Shown: one piece after another, positions 1-7,245 of the stretch | Position numbering within the stretch: the stretch's first letter is position 1 | Layout: every line of letters begins with the position of its first letter | NCBI GenBank assembly: GCA_964579675.1 | Contig: CAZOIA010000160.1 | Location: 1 to 12,717 of the forward strand | Reading direction: 5' to 3' | Origin: CAZOIA01 sp964579675 | Lineage (GTDB): Bacteria; Planctomycetota; Phycisphaerae; UBA1845; PWPN01 | DNA: 12,717 nt | Translations under genes and position numbers: made by a program | The notes under the pieces: generated by a model | What the model was told of the DNA's origin: nothing | Database searches by the model: none | What the model saw: the letters and a program-made list of their open reading frames with translations, nothing else

Positions 1-1843
1 CCGACGAACGCGGATGAATGCAGGGATACGCCATGAATTGTGGCGAGCCGAAGAAGAAATGGTATTCGGGTGAAAGAAGGGGTCTTTTGAACGTGAACAC
101 CAGTTCCCGGATCCCGCGCTGGCCGACCATGGTGGGGACGACGGTGAACAGACCGGCGTCGATCGGCTCGCCCGGGGCCGGCATCCGGTCGAATCCCATT
201 ATCTGGAGCAGGGATTTCCCGGTAACGCCCTCGAAATAGCGCTCATCCTCCGGGGAGCGGACGCGAATCCGACGGGCGTCCAGGATCTCCAACTCGCCGG
301 GCGATTCCATTCGCAGCAGGTCGGGCGAGCAGGTCAGGAGATGGCCATAGAGTTCCTTGAGACCCAACTCCGCTTTGATCGCCGGTACAACGTAGTAGGC
401 CACCGGCGGGAGGTTGATGAAGAACAAATGGTCGCCGTCGTTGATCGGCCGCCCGCGGCGGACCACGTCCTGGACGACCAGATCTTCGGCAAGCGTCCCC
501 CGCCAGTAGGCGAAACCGAGGCACCAGGTCAGGGTCCCCGGCCCCAGGACATGGATGACCAGCAGCGCGCCGCAGAACCATCTCAGCGGCCGGGCCGCTC
601 GCTTTCCCGACGGCAGAGTTAGCCCGCCCAGGGCCGCCAGCCCCGCGGTGATCAGCAGGACCATCCCCAGGGCGGGCAGGTAGAGATGGTGGCTGGAGGC
701 AAATACTGGTATCACGGGGGCGAAGAAGCAGCCCATCCAGACCATGGGCCAGAGGAGTTTCCGCGATCGGCCGTAGGCCAGCCAGATGGTGACCAGGATG
801 ACGATCGTCCCCGCCAGTAACCCATAGAGCCAGAGTGGCCGAGCGGTCAGGAACATGCGCCCGCCGATCGGCACCACCGGCACGTAAGGGAACAGGGCGA
901 TCAGGTAAATGCTGATCTTGTCCAGGGCGAACTTTGGAAATCCCGGGTCGGTCAGGGGCATCAGGTAGGGTTTGGCGGGCAGTGGGAACCCGCCGAGCAT
1001 GTGCCAGCGAAGAGCCGCGTACGCCGCCAGCACGCAGCCCATCGCGACGTGTTCCCAGCGGACCCAGCGCGGTCGCGTTGTCCCGCACAAGCGATCACCG
1101 GCCCAGCAGGCCAGGGGGAACAGGACTGCGTTTTCCCGGCAGCCCAACGCGAGGGCATAGCAGATCACGGTAACGATGCTGGCCGGGGTCACGGTGGGCA
1201 ACCGCGGGGAGGCCTGCCCGGCCGGGGCCGCCGCGGGGCGAGTGAAAATCGGCTCCGGCCAGCCCGCGTGCCGACCGTACGCCAGAATCCCGGTCAGAAG
1301 GAATGCGGTGGCGACGAGTTCGGTCTGGCAGGCGACCCAGTACACGGTCGCCACGTGCCCGGGGTGAATCGCCATGAGCGAGGCGGCCACCATTGCCCAG
1401 AACCGTCGCCCGAAGCAGCGCATCGCCAGGGTTCCGACGAGCATGCAGCAGGCGAAATGCCAGCCCATCGAGAACAGGTGCATGACCGCGGGGTTCCAGC
1501 CTCCGACCGTGTATTCGACCTTCATGATCCAGAACGCGATGGGCCGAAAAAACCGGAGCCCCGCTTCCCGCCGGCCCCAGAGATCCATTACCTCCCCCAC
1601 TACCCCCAGGCGCGACGCCTCGACCGCCGAGCGGAAAGACCAATCGTCATGCCGCAGGTGCTCGAAGTGCAGGTGATCGTCCAGGTAGAGGCCGCTGTCG
1701 GTGGACCAGACGTACTCGACCACCAGCAGGAACGCCACGAGGGCGGCCATGGTCAGGCGGCTCACCGACTCGGTCCTGGCTGCGCTGGTTTGTGACCCGG
1801 TGGTGTTTGCTTCTGCACCTGCGGGAGGTGTCGTCTCGATCAT
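1..1843 (-). CDS. Multi-pass membrane glycosyltransferase-like protein (GT-C / PMT type), 3' end beyond window
   Basis: The minus-strand frame stays open for 614 codons from ATG 1843 to the left edge, with no stop in the window, so the C-terminus is missing. After a 30-residue polar N-terminus comes a hydrophobic segment (about residues 31-46), then an acidic D55-D56 pair in the first extracytoplasmic loop (YLDDHLHFE), the usual catalytic position of GT-C glycosyltransferases using lipid-linked sugars. Several more hydrophobic segments follow, then a soluble C-terminal part of about 170 residues after the last one. This architecture fits the large planctomycete membrane proteins related to the PMT/GT39 superfamily; donor and acceptor are unknown. 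ATG 1843 has an upstream AGGACAGGG. GTG 1765 and ATG 1750, both just before the first membrane segment, are alternative starts, and the frame is also open further upstream. The gene is divergent from the lipoprotein gene at 2174. Confidence 0.72.
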   Translation of the reverse strand, partial: MIETTPPAGAEANTTGSQTSAARTESVSRLTMAALVAFLLVVEYVWSTDSGLYLDDHLHFEHLRHDDWSFRSAVEASRLGVVGEVMDLWGRREAGLRFFRPIAFWIMKVEYTVGGWNPAVMHLFSMGWHFACCMLVGTLAMRCFGRRFWAMVAASLMAIHPGHVATVYWVACQTELVATAFLLTGILAYGRHAGWPEPIFTRPAAAPAGQASPRLPTVTPASIVTVICYALALGCRENAVLFPLACWAGDRLCGTTRPRWVRWEHVAMGCVLAAYAALRWHMLGGFPLPAKPYLMPLTDPGFPKFALDKISIYLIALFPYVPVVPIGGRMFLTARPLWLYGLLAGTIVILVTIWLAYGRSRKLLWPMVWMGCFFAPVIPVFASSHHLYLPALGMVLLITAGLAALGGLTLPSGKRAARPLRWFCGALLVIHVLGPGTLTWCLGFAYWRGTLAEDLVVQDVVRRGRPINDGDHLFFINLPPVAYYVVPAIKAELGLKELYGHLLTCSPDLLRMESPGELEILDARRIRVRSPEDERYFEGVTGKSLLQIMGFDRMPAPGEPIDAGLFTVVPTMVGQRGIRELVFTFKRPLLSPEYHFFFGSPQFMAYPCIHPRSS

Positions 1844-1954
1844 CCCTGAGGAATTCCCTGTCCTGCGACCCAGCGGCTCTCGTGCGGCGTTCTTGCCGTC
1901 CCGCGCTGACGGCCCGGAACCCACTTTACGTCCCCGCGTGGCAATGGACAAGCT

Positions 1955-1996
1955 GCAATAGCGGGAGTGACAGTTCCACGCAGCTCACGCTATTGC
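1955..1996. repeat. Long inverted repeat in divergent intergenic region
   Basis: GCAATAGCG (1955-1963) is exactly complementary to CGCTATTGC (1988-1996). After one mismatch the stem continues inward with GAG (1965-1967) against CTC (1984-1986) and a possible G-T pair. The loop is about 14 bases. No T-run follows on either strand, so it does not look like a rho-independent terminator. It lies 112 bases before the minus-strand gene and about 180 before the plus-strand gene, so an operator or an mRNA leader structure is possible. Confidence 0.6.
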
Positions 1997-2021
1997 TGTA
2001 CCCGGCTTGGTGCTGGGGGTG

Positions 2022-2050
2022 TCCCGCTTTCGGGAACGGTTTGGGAACCG
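2022..2050. repeat. Two tandem small hairpins
   Basis: TCCCG-CTTT-CGGGA (2022-2035) and CGGTT-TGGG-AACCG (2037-2050) are two 5-bp stems with four-base loops separated by one base. They also carry a near-direct repeat (GGGAACGG and GGGAACCGG). They lie in the likely leader of the plus-strand lipoprotein gene. Confidence 0.45.
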
Positions 2051-2173
2051 GCATGTCTGGCCGCCGCGGGCACCCTGGCCGGAAGTCACCCCGTGAGCTA
2101 TCGGCCCTTGGGTCGCCCGTCGCCGAGAACGGATGCTTGATCGGACGCTCTGCGAATCGTAAGGTACATTGCC

Positions 2174-3358
2174 ATGGACTCGACCTCGCCCAACTGGCGC
2201 TTCTCCACATCGGCGCTTGTCAGCATGCTCCTGGTTGCGCTCTTGGGCAGCTTGTCCGGTTGTGTGGGTGATTGGCCGCCCTCTGGCCCGCTAGAGCCCG
2301 AAGACGGCAACCTGGGGCTGGATCCCCGGCTGTTTCCCAACCAGCGCATCGCGGGCGAGCCCAACGATTCATTCGCCCAACCCCTCGACGCCATCTTCGA
2401 TAGTGCGGGCGTGGCCCAGTTGACGGGAAGCATCTCCACGCCGGAGGACGTCGATGTCTACGCTCTGGGCCCTCTTTCCGCGGGCGACCGGCTCATCATC
2501 GACGTGGCAACCCACAACAGCAACCTGGACCCCGCGGTCGCGGTCTTTGACGAGAGTGGTACGCTCGCCTTCGAGAACGACGATCGCGATTTCGACCTCG
2601 GGCTGTACGATCCCTTCCTCAACCAGGCGATCCGCCGTGACAGTCAGGTGTACTTCCTGGTCATCGCCAAGGCGCCGCTCGGAACCCGCCGCATGGCCAC
2701 CGGGTCTTACGAGGTGCTTGTCAGGGTGGTTCCCGGCAGCGAGGTTCCGGCCCCCGCCGAGCAGATTGTGGTTCTCGACTTTGACGGCGGGACGGTGGAG
2801 ATCCCTTACGACGACATCTACACGGTCGGCCCCTTCGACGCGGCGGACATCTCGCTGGCCTATGCCGGCAAGACGGCCGAGGTCCGCGATCAGATCGTGT
2901 CCACGGTCCGCGAGAACTACGAGGGTCTGGCCCTGGACGTCCGCGTCGTGCCGGGCGACCCGGTGCCTTCGCGCCCCAGCGAGTACTCGGCCATCTTCTT
3001 CGGCGGGCGGTCTCCGGATGCGTTCGGCATCTCCGAGAACATCGATCCTTACAATCAGGATCCCAGCGACAAAGCGATCGTCTTCACCGAGATGTTCACG
3101 CCGCTTCGATTCGGGCAGGAGCTCTCACCCGAGGATCTGGGGATCGCCATCGGCAATGTGGCCTCCCACGAACTGGGCCATCTTCTCGGGCTGAACCACG
3201 TAGCCAACGTCTATGACCTGATGGACACCACCGGTGAGCCGTCCACCTTCTGCCTGGATCAGGAATTCACGAGCTCACCGCTCGACGACTCTATCTTCCC
3301 CATCGGCACGCAGAACGGTCTGCTCTGGCTGCTGGAGACGCTGGGGCCCGTGCTTTAG
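2174..3358 (+). CDS. Secreted lipoprotein zinc metalloprotease (metzincin, matrixin-like) with N-terminal PPC-like domain
   Basis: A 394-residue envelope-anchored peptidase. A type II signal peptide ends in lipobox L27-S-G-C30, predicting lipidation of Cys30. Residues about 61-185 begin with EPNDSF and contain a DVDVYALGPL segment, the pattern of the bacterial pre-peptidase C-terminal (PPC) domain, a beta-sandwich found beside secreted proteases. The catalytic domain follows from about residue 199 (VVLDFDGG). It has the full metzincin zinc motif HELGHLLGLNH, with H332, E333, H336 and H342, and a Met-turn at M350 (YDLM), so it should be active. The substrate is unknown. Here the PPC-like domain lies N-terminal to the protease domain; it is more often C-terminal. 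The start is supported by AAGG nine bases upstream and the correctly placed signal peptide. The gene stands alone and is convergent with the next one. Confidence 0.87.
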   Translation: MDSTSPNWRFSTSALVSMLLVALLGSLSGCVGDWPPSGPLEPEDGNLGLDPRLFPNQRIAGEPNDSFAQPLDAIFDSAGVAQLTGSISTPEDVDVYALGPLSAGDRLIIDVATHNSNLDPAVAVFDESGTLAFENDDRDFDLGLYDPFLNQAIRRDSQVYFLVIAKAPLGTRRMATGSYEVLVRVVPGSEVPAPAEQIVVLDFDGGTVEIPYDDIYTVGPFDAADISLAYAGKTAEVRDQIVSTVRENYEGLALDVRVVPGDPVPSRPSEYSAIFFGGRSPDAFGISENIDPYNQDPSDKAIVFTEMFTPLRFGQELSPEDLGIAIGNVASHELGHLLGLNHVANVYDLMDTTGEPSTFCLDQEFTSSPLDDSIFPIGTQNGLLWLLETLGPVL

Positions 3359-3449
3359 AGTACGTCCTGAAGCGGTGCGGGAGAGCTTCTATCCCATCAG
3401 TGGATCGACAGGGTGCCGGCCCCACGATGGCTGCGCGGCGCACTCGTGC

Positions 3450-4358
3450 TCACTTGCCTGCCCCGGCTTTGGCTTTCCTGCAGTGATCCGCGAAAGCCTG
3501 GTAAGCCTTCTCGACCCCGGCTTCGGTGAGGTCGTGCCCCGCGATTAGACGAACGCGGGCAGATCGCTTGTCGTCCTTGTCCACGTCCCATCCGCCGATG
3601 ATGAAGTTGTGACCCACGGCAAAGCGATTGGGTGCGATGTGGGTGCATGCTCCCGGTTCGATCATTTGCACGACGGTCCAGCCGGTTTTGTCATCCCTGC
3701 TGATCATGACCGGCAGATCGAACCGCTCCTCGGTCAACCGGGTTCGGTCCTTGAGAAAATCCCACCGCCCGTCCTTGTATCGGCCTGCGATTTTGTCGTC
3801 CCGGGGGATCAACACCTGCTCCTTGCTGCTGATCTCGGGCCGGATCCACTTGCCTTTGACCCGGATGCTCCGCTCGTACTGCGGTGCGAAATAAGAGGTG
3901 AAATACACCTCGAACTGGGATAGCCCTCCGGTAAATGAGAAATCGAGCCGGGCGTCAATCGCCCCCGGCGTATCGAACGTGTAGGTCATCTCAGCCACGA
4001 CGGGCCAGTCCTTGGCTTGGGGGAAGTGGATGGTCACATACCGCCGATTCATCGTCACCGTGTGGTCGAGCTTCCGGGGCAGATACTGGGCGCATCGGCC
4101 CTTCTCAAGATAGTGCTCAAGATTCAGGAACGCCCTTCCCTTGGCGGTCGGGGAGGCCGTTTCGTCCAGTTTCTCGATCACCACCCCGTGCATGTCACCC
4201 ACCGGGCGGAGAAGTGCCGTGACCGCCGGCCCCGTGAGTCGCAACGTGTTCGGGTCGAACTTCCATGCGCTGCGATCCTGGACTGCAGGATCTCCCCCCG
4301 CCAGCAGCGCAACGAATACACTCGAGAGAAACGGGTTCATGGCTGCGGTCCTCGCCAT
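3450..4358 (-). CDS. Secreted protein of unknown function downstream of feoB
   Basis: I do not recognise the family. From ATG 4358 it has 302 residues: a short basic start (MARTAA), a hydrophobic segment (about residues 9-21, FLSSVFVALLAGG) typical of a signal peptide, then a soluble domain rich in alternating hydrophobic and polar stretches, which suggests a mostly beta fold; a carbohydrate-binding or mutarotase-like sandwich is only a guess. The C-terminus is lysine- and alanine-rich. ATG 4358 is chosen because AAGGA lies five bases upstream and gives a proper signal peptide. ATG 4340 is a possible alternative. The frame is open further upstream into feoB, but that extension reads as non-coding. 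The gene starts 65 bases after the feoB stop on the same strand, so it may be the last gene of the iron operon. Confidence 0.7.
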   Translation of the reverse strand: MARTAAMNPFLSSVFVALLAGGDPAVQDRSAWKFDPNTLRLTGPAVTALLRPVGDMHGVVIEKLDETASPTAKGRAFLNLEHYLEKGRCAQYLPRKLDHTVTMNRRYVTIHFPQAKDWPVVAEMTYTFDTPGAIDARLDFSFTGGLSQFEVYFTSYFAPQYERSIRVKGKWIRPEISSKEQVLIPRDDKIAGRYKDGRWDFLKDRTRLTEERFDLPVMISRDDKTGWTVVQMIEPGACTHIAPNRFAVGHNFIIGGWDVDKDDKRSARVRLIAGHDLTEAGVEKAYQAFADHCRKAKAGAGK

Positions 4359-4366
4359 ACCATTCC

Positions 4367-4422
4367 TTGCGGGCATCGTCCCGGCGAACTCTGATGGGAT
4401 TGTCCGCCAAGAAGGCCCGCAA
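4367..4422 (-). promoter_or_regulatory. Nested stem-loop between feoB and the next gene
   Basis: On the minus strand TTGCGGGC (4422-4415) starts one base after the feoB stop and pairs exactly with GCCCGCAA (4374-4367). Inside it GGCGGAC (4408-4402) pairs with GTTCGCC (4389-4383) with one G-U pair and a 12-base apical loop. The outer 3' arm overlaps the first two bases of the AAGGA ribosome-binding site of the downstream gene. The structure could limit translation of that gene or be an RNA-processing site. No T-run follows, so it is not a typical terminator. Confidence 0.5.
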
Positions 4423-4423
4423 A

Positions 4424-6616
4424 TCAACGGCAAAGGGCTGACCCGACCTGATAGACCAGCAAGGCCGCGACGTACGCCAGCGCGGACATATAGACAAACA
4501 TGAACACCGGCCAGCGCCAACTGTTGGTTTCGCGGCGGACCACTGCGATTGTGCTGGCGCACTGGCAGGCAAGGACAAAAAACACCATCAGGCTGATCGC
4601 CACCAGCGGGGTGAACACCTTCGATCCGTCGGGCCAGGTGGCGGCACGGATCTGCTCGCGCAGGGTAGTGGATTCGCCGTGGGCCTGGCCGACGCTGTAG
4701 ACGATGCCCATGGTGCTGACGAACACCTCGCGGGCCGCGAAGCTGGCGATGACGCCGACGCCGATCCTCCAGTCGTAACCCAGGGGGCGGAGCGCCGGTT
4801 CGACCAGACGGCCCAGTGTGCCCGCGAAGCTGTGCTGGAGGTTCTCGGCTGCCTCCTGCCGGCTAATGGCGTTCAACTGCTGCCCGCGGTCTGCGGCACC
4901 GGACGTCCTGACCGCCGACCGTTGGGCCTCATACCGGGCTGCCCGCTCCGGATTCCGGGGGTAGCTCATCAGGACCCATAAGAGCACGGTTATCGCGAGA
5001 ATCACGGTCCCGGCTCGGGTGAGGAACACCTTGCTGCGATCCCACATTACCCGCAGCACCGCCCGCAGTCTCGGCACACGATAGGGAGGCAGCTCCATGA
5101 TGAACGCCGGTGTGGGCCCCTTGAGCAATGTTTTCTTGAAGACCGTCGCCATGGTCAGGCCGGCGGTGATCCCAAGGAGGTACATGGCAAGCATGACCCC
5201 GGCCTTGGTCCAGGCACTGCCCGGCAAGCAGGCGGCAATCAGAACGGTATAGACCGGCAGGCGGGCACTGCAACTCATCAGCGGCGCGACCAGGATCGTG
5301 GCCAGCCGATCCTTTGGGCTCTCGATGGTGCGGGTGGCCATGATCCCCGGGATCGCGCACGCGTGACTCGAAAGCAGCGGGATGAAACTCTTGCCGTGGA
5401 GACCGACCCGGCTCATGATCCGGTCCATCAGGAATGCCGCCCGGGCCATGTAACCGGTGTCCTCCAACAACGCGATGAACAGGAACAGGATGCAGATCTG
5501 CGGGAAGAAGACGATCACGTTGCCGACGCCGGCGATGACGCCCTGACCGATCAGATCCTGCACCACGCCGGGCGGCATCCGGGTGGCAACCAGGTCCTGG
5601 GCCCAGCGGACGGCGTTTTCGATCATCGCCATCAGGGGGTCGGCCAACACGAAGATGCTGTAGAACATGCCAGCCATCATGGCGACGAAGCCTACCATGC
5701 CCCAGACCTTGTGGGTGAAGATGCGGTCGATCCTGTCACTGGGGGACCGCACGGGCAGCTCGGCCCTTTCCAGACAATCATCCACCAACTCCCCCAACCA
5801 CGCGTAGCGGGCGGCGGTCACTTCCAGCGACGGGTCGGTGTCCGGGCTGGCTATCAGGCGATCCACCGCGGCGGCCACTGATTCCCGCACCGCCGCAGGC
5901 AGACGATCGCCCTGGGGAGGCTGGCCTTCGCTGATCAGCAGGATGGCCGCCCCCTCCGCCGCCGATCCCTGCGCATAGCCGTGAGCGGATATCACCGATG
6001 CCATGTGCTCGACTTCCCGCTCGATTGCCTCGGGCATCGACCACTGGCGCCCCTTGGGGGTTGTCCTGTCGGCCGAGCAGGCTACCCTGATGGCCGAGCG
6101 GAGAGCGTCCAGGCCCTTTCCGCGGTGACCGACGGTCGGAATCACCGGCACGCCAAGCCGGCGCGACAGCTTGCGCGCATCGAGCCTGTGCCCCGCATGC
6201 TCCAACAAATCGATCATGTTGCAGGCCACGATGACCGGCGTTCCCAGCTCGATCACCTGGCTGGCCAGGTACAGGTTGCGCTCGAGGTTGTTCGCGTCCA
6301 CGACCATCAGGATCGCGTCCGGCTTGGGCGTATCCGCGACGTGGCCGAGCAGAACCTCCCGCGCGATCTCTTCGTCCGGACTGCGAGCGGAAAGGCTGTA
6401 CGCCCCCGGCAAATCGAGCAGCCGGATCGACCCGCCTCCCGTCATCAACCCTTCCCGCTTCTCGACCGTGACGCCGGGATAATTCCCGACCTTGTGGCGA
6501 AGGCCGGTCAGCGCATTGAACACAGTCGTTTTCCCGGAGTTAGGGTTGCCGGCAACGGCAACGAGAAACGTCCGTTCTCGAGCCTTCGTCTCACTGTAGG
6601 AAGTGGCGCCCGGCAT
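4424..6616 (-). CDS. feoB: Ferrous iron transporter FeoB
   Basis: Full-length 730-residue inner-membrane Fe(II) transporter. The N-terminal G domain has G1 GNPNSGKT (23-30), G2 Thr50 in NYPGVT, G3 DLPG (68-71), G4 NMID (133-136) and a G5-like region near 160-168 (PTVGHRGKG). A helical GDI-like linker follows (about 190-295). The membrane part from about residue 303 carries two gate repeats with EDTGYMARAAFLMDR and CQCAST (684-689). The gate segment reads SSHACAIPGIMATRT (416-430) where E. coli FeoB has GFGC followed by VP. Cys420 is kept but the flanking residues differ, so this is a divergent subtype. The start has AGGGA five bases upstream, and the feoA stop lies 12 bases away, giving one operon with both FeoA proteins. 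A C-terminal FeoC-like domain is not visible. Confidence 0.97.
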   Translation of the reverse strand: MPGATSYSETKARERTFLVAVAGNPNSGKTTVFNALTGLRHKVGNYPGVTVEKREGLMTGGGSIRLLDLPGAYSLSARSPDEEIAREVLLGHVADTPKPDAILMVVDANNLERNLYLASQVIELGTPVIVACNMIDLLEHAGHRLDARKLSRRLGVPVIPTVGHRGKGLDALRSAIRVACSADRTTPKGRQWSMPEAIEREVEHMASVISAHGYAQGSAAEGAAILLISEGQPPQGDRLPAAVRESVAAAVDRLIASPDTDPSLEVTAARYAWLGELVDDCLERAELPVRSPSDRIDRIFTHKVWGMVGFVAMMAGMFYSIFVLADPLMAMIENAVRWAQDLVATRMPPGVVQDLIGQGVIAGVGNVIVFFPQICILFLFIALLEDTGYMARAAFLMDRIMSRVGLHGKSFIPLLSSHACAIPGIMATRTIESPKDRLATILVAPLMSCSARLPVYTVLIAACLPGSAWTKAGVMLAMYLLGITAGLTMATVFKKTLLKGPTPAFIMELPPYRVPRLRAVLRVMWDRSKVFLTRAGTVILAITVLLWVLMSYPRNPERAARYEAQRSAVRTSGAADRGQQLNAISRQEAAENLQHSFAGTLGRLVEPALRPLGYDWRIGVGVIASFAAREVFVSTMGIVYSVGQAHGESTTLREQIRAATWPDGSKVFTPLVAISLMVFFVLACQCASTIAVVRRETNSWRWPVFMFVYMSALAYVAALLVYQVGSALCR

Positions 6617-6628
6617 GGGTGTCCCTGC

Positions 6629-6865
6629 TCACGTCCTGGTTAATGCCACTTGGCTTGCTTCGCGCTTGCGGAGGCTGAGATGGTAGCCGCGGACTTCGAC
6701 GTCGATCGGATCGCCCAGCGGCGCGAATCGAACCACACGCACGACAGCACCGGGCGTCAGCCCCATCTCCATCAGGCGGTGACGAATGTCAGGCGGCCCC
6801 GTGACCCTTGTGACACGACCCGACTCACCCACGTCAAGTGTGTCGAGCGTGGTCGTTGTTGGCAT
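6629..6865 (-). CDS. feoA: Ferrous iron transport protein A (FeoA)
   Basis: A 78-residue cytosolic SH3-like protein with the classic FeoA pattern: LDVGESGRV near the N-terminus, then HRLMEMGLTPGAVVRVV (about 29-45), APLGDPIDVEVRGYHLSLRKREA (about 48-70) and a short tail. FeoA proteins act with FeoB in Fe(II) uptake, probably by modulating its G domain or membrane part. It lies 12 bases before feoB and 37 bases after the other FeoA-like gene. It has no cysteine, unlike that paralogue. The ribosome-binding site is weak (GAG about seven bases upstream), so translation may depend on the upstream gene. Confidence 0.95.
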   Translation of the reverse strand: MPTTTTLDTLDVGESGRVTRVTGPPDIRHRLMEMGLTPGAVVRVVRFAPLGDPIDVEVRGYHLSLRKREASQVALTRT

Positions 6866-6902
6866 GGTCAGGCTCGAAGCGGGAAGACGGAGTAACCTGG
6901 CG

Positions 6903-7160
6903 CTACGCTGACGTTACGCGCAAACCGGCGGGCACCGGCTCAACCATAACACAGCGGGCAAGCCTCCGAGACAAACCGAATCTGCAATCCCCCACCTGAC
7001 AGATAGTGCACTCTCCGTCGGCTACGATGCGGATGGTTTTGCCTTCCAGCAGGCCAAGTTCTCGCAAGCGTTGCGTGTCGCCGTTGCCCCCGCGAATGGC
7101 ACAGACCCGCAACTCCCTGCCGGGTTGAGCAATAGCCAACGGCAAGCGCCCCAAATCCAT
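6903..7160 (-). CDS. Second FeoA-like protein, cysteine-rich
   Basis: An 85-residue FeoA-domain protein and first gene of the operon. The FeoA core is visible as RLRELGLLEGKTIRIV (about 31-46) and FGLSRRLA (61-68). Between them is a cysteine group C51-x2-C54-x4-C59, with C20 and C70 elsewhere. The neighbouring FeoA lacks cysteines, so this paralogue may bind or sense metal or redox state; that is inference. The start has GGAG about seven bases upstream. Operon order FeoA-like, FeoA, FeoB on one strand with gaps of 37 and 12 bases argues for co-transcription. Its function probably remains tied to FeoB. Confidence 0.9.
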   Translation of the reverse strand: MDLGRLPLAIAQPGRELRVCAIRGGNGDTQRLRELGLLEGKTIRIVADGECTICQVGDCRFGLSRRLARCVMVEPVPAGLRVTSA

Positions 7161-7204
7161 CGTAACTCCGCTTCCCAGGATGCCTTACCCTGGACTCGCG
7201 AGGC

Positions 7205-7219
7205 CGATATCCGTTATCA
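7205..7219 (-). promoter_or_regulatory. Weak Fur-like operator upstream of the feo operon
   Basis: Read on the minus strand, TGATAACGGATATCG matches the 7-1-7 Fur consensus TGATAAT-N-ATTATCA at 10 of 14 positions and holds the inverted repeat GATA-N5-TATC. It lies 45-59 bases before the first feo start codon. Iron-dependent repression by Fur is the expected control of feo operons, but this match is only moderate. A second small palindrome, TGAG-A-CTCA, is at 7237-7245. Confidence 0.3.
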
Positions 7220-7245
7220 TGGCCGCGAATCTTAATTGAGACTCA

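Larger units (their letters stand above)
1844..2173. other. Divergent intergenic region without a gene
   Basis: This 330-base stretch separates two divergently read genes and must hold their promoters. I find no convincing -35/-10 pair in it. Its clear content is a 9-bp perfect inverted repeat and two small back-to-back hairpins, listed separately. The plus-strand gene has an AAGG nine bases before its ATG. Confidence 0.6.

Noticed and set aside
1001..1795. Long plus-strand open frame of 264 codons
   Set aside because: It lies wholly antisense to the glycosyltransferase-like gene and its translation is low-complexity, Arg/Gly/His/Pro-rich, as expected of a shadow frame in GC-rich DNA.
3359..3449. 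Possible bidirectional terminator between the convergent genes
   Set aside because: Only short, imperfect stems (for example GCAC-TC-GTGC) and no T-run on either strand.
4359..4562. Upstream extension of the secreted protein into feoB
   Set aside because: It overlaps the feoB coding region, has no domain, and would bury the signal peptide; AAGGA and ATG 4358 explain the start.
6722..6740. GGTTCGATTC on the minus strand, like a tRNA T-loop
   Set aside because: It lies within feoA codons for VVRF, and no acceptor stem, anticodon arm or CCA is found around it.
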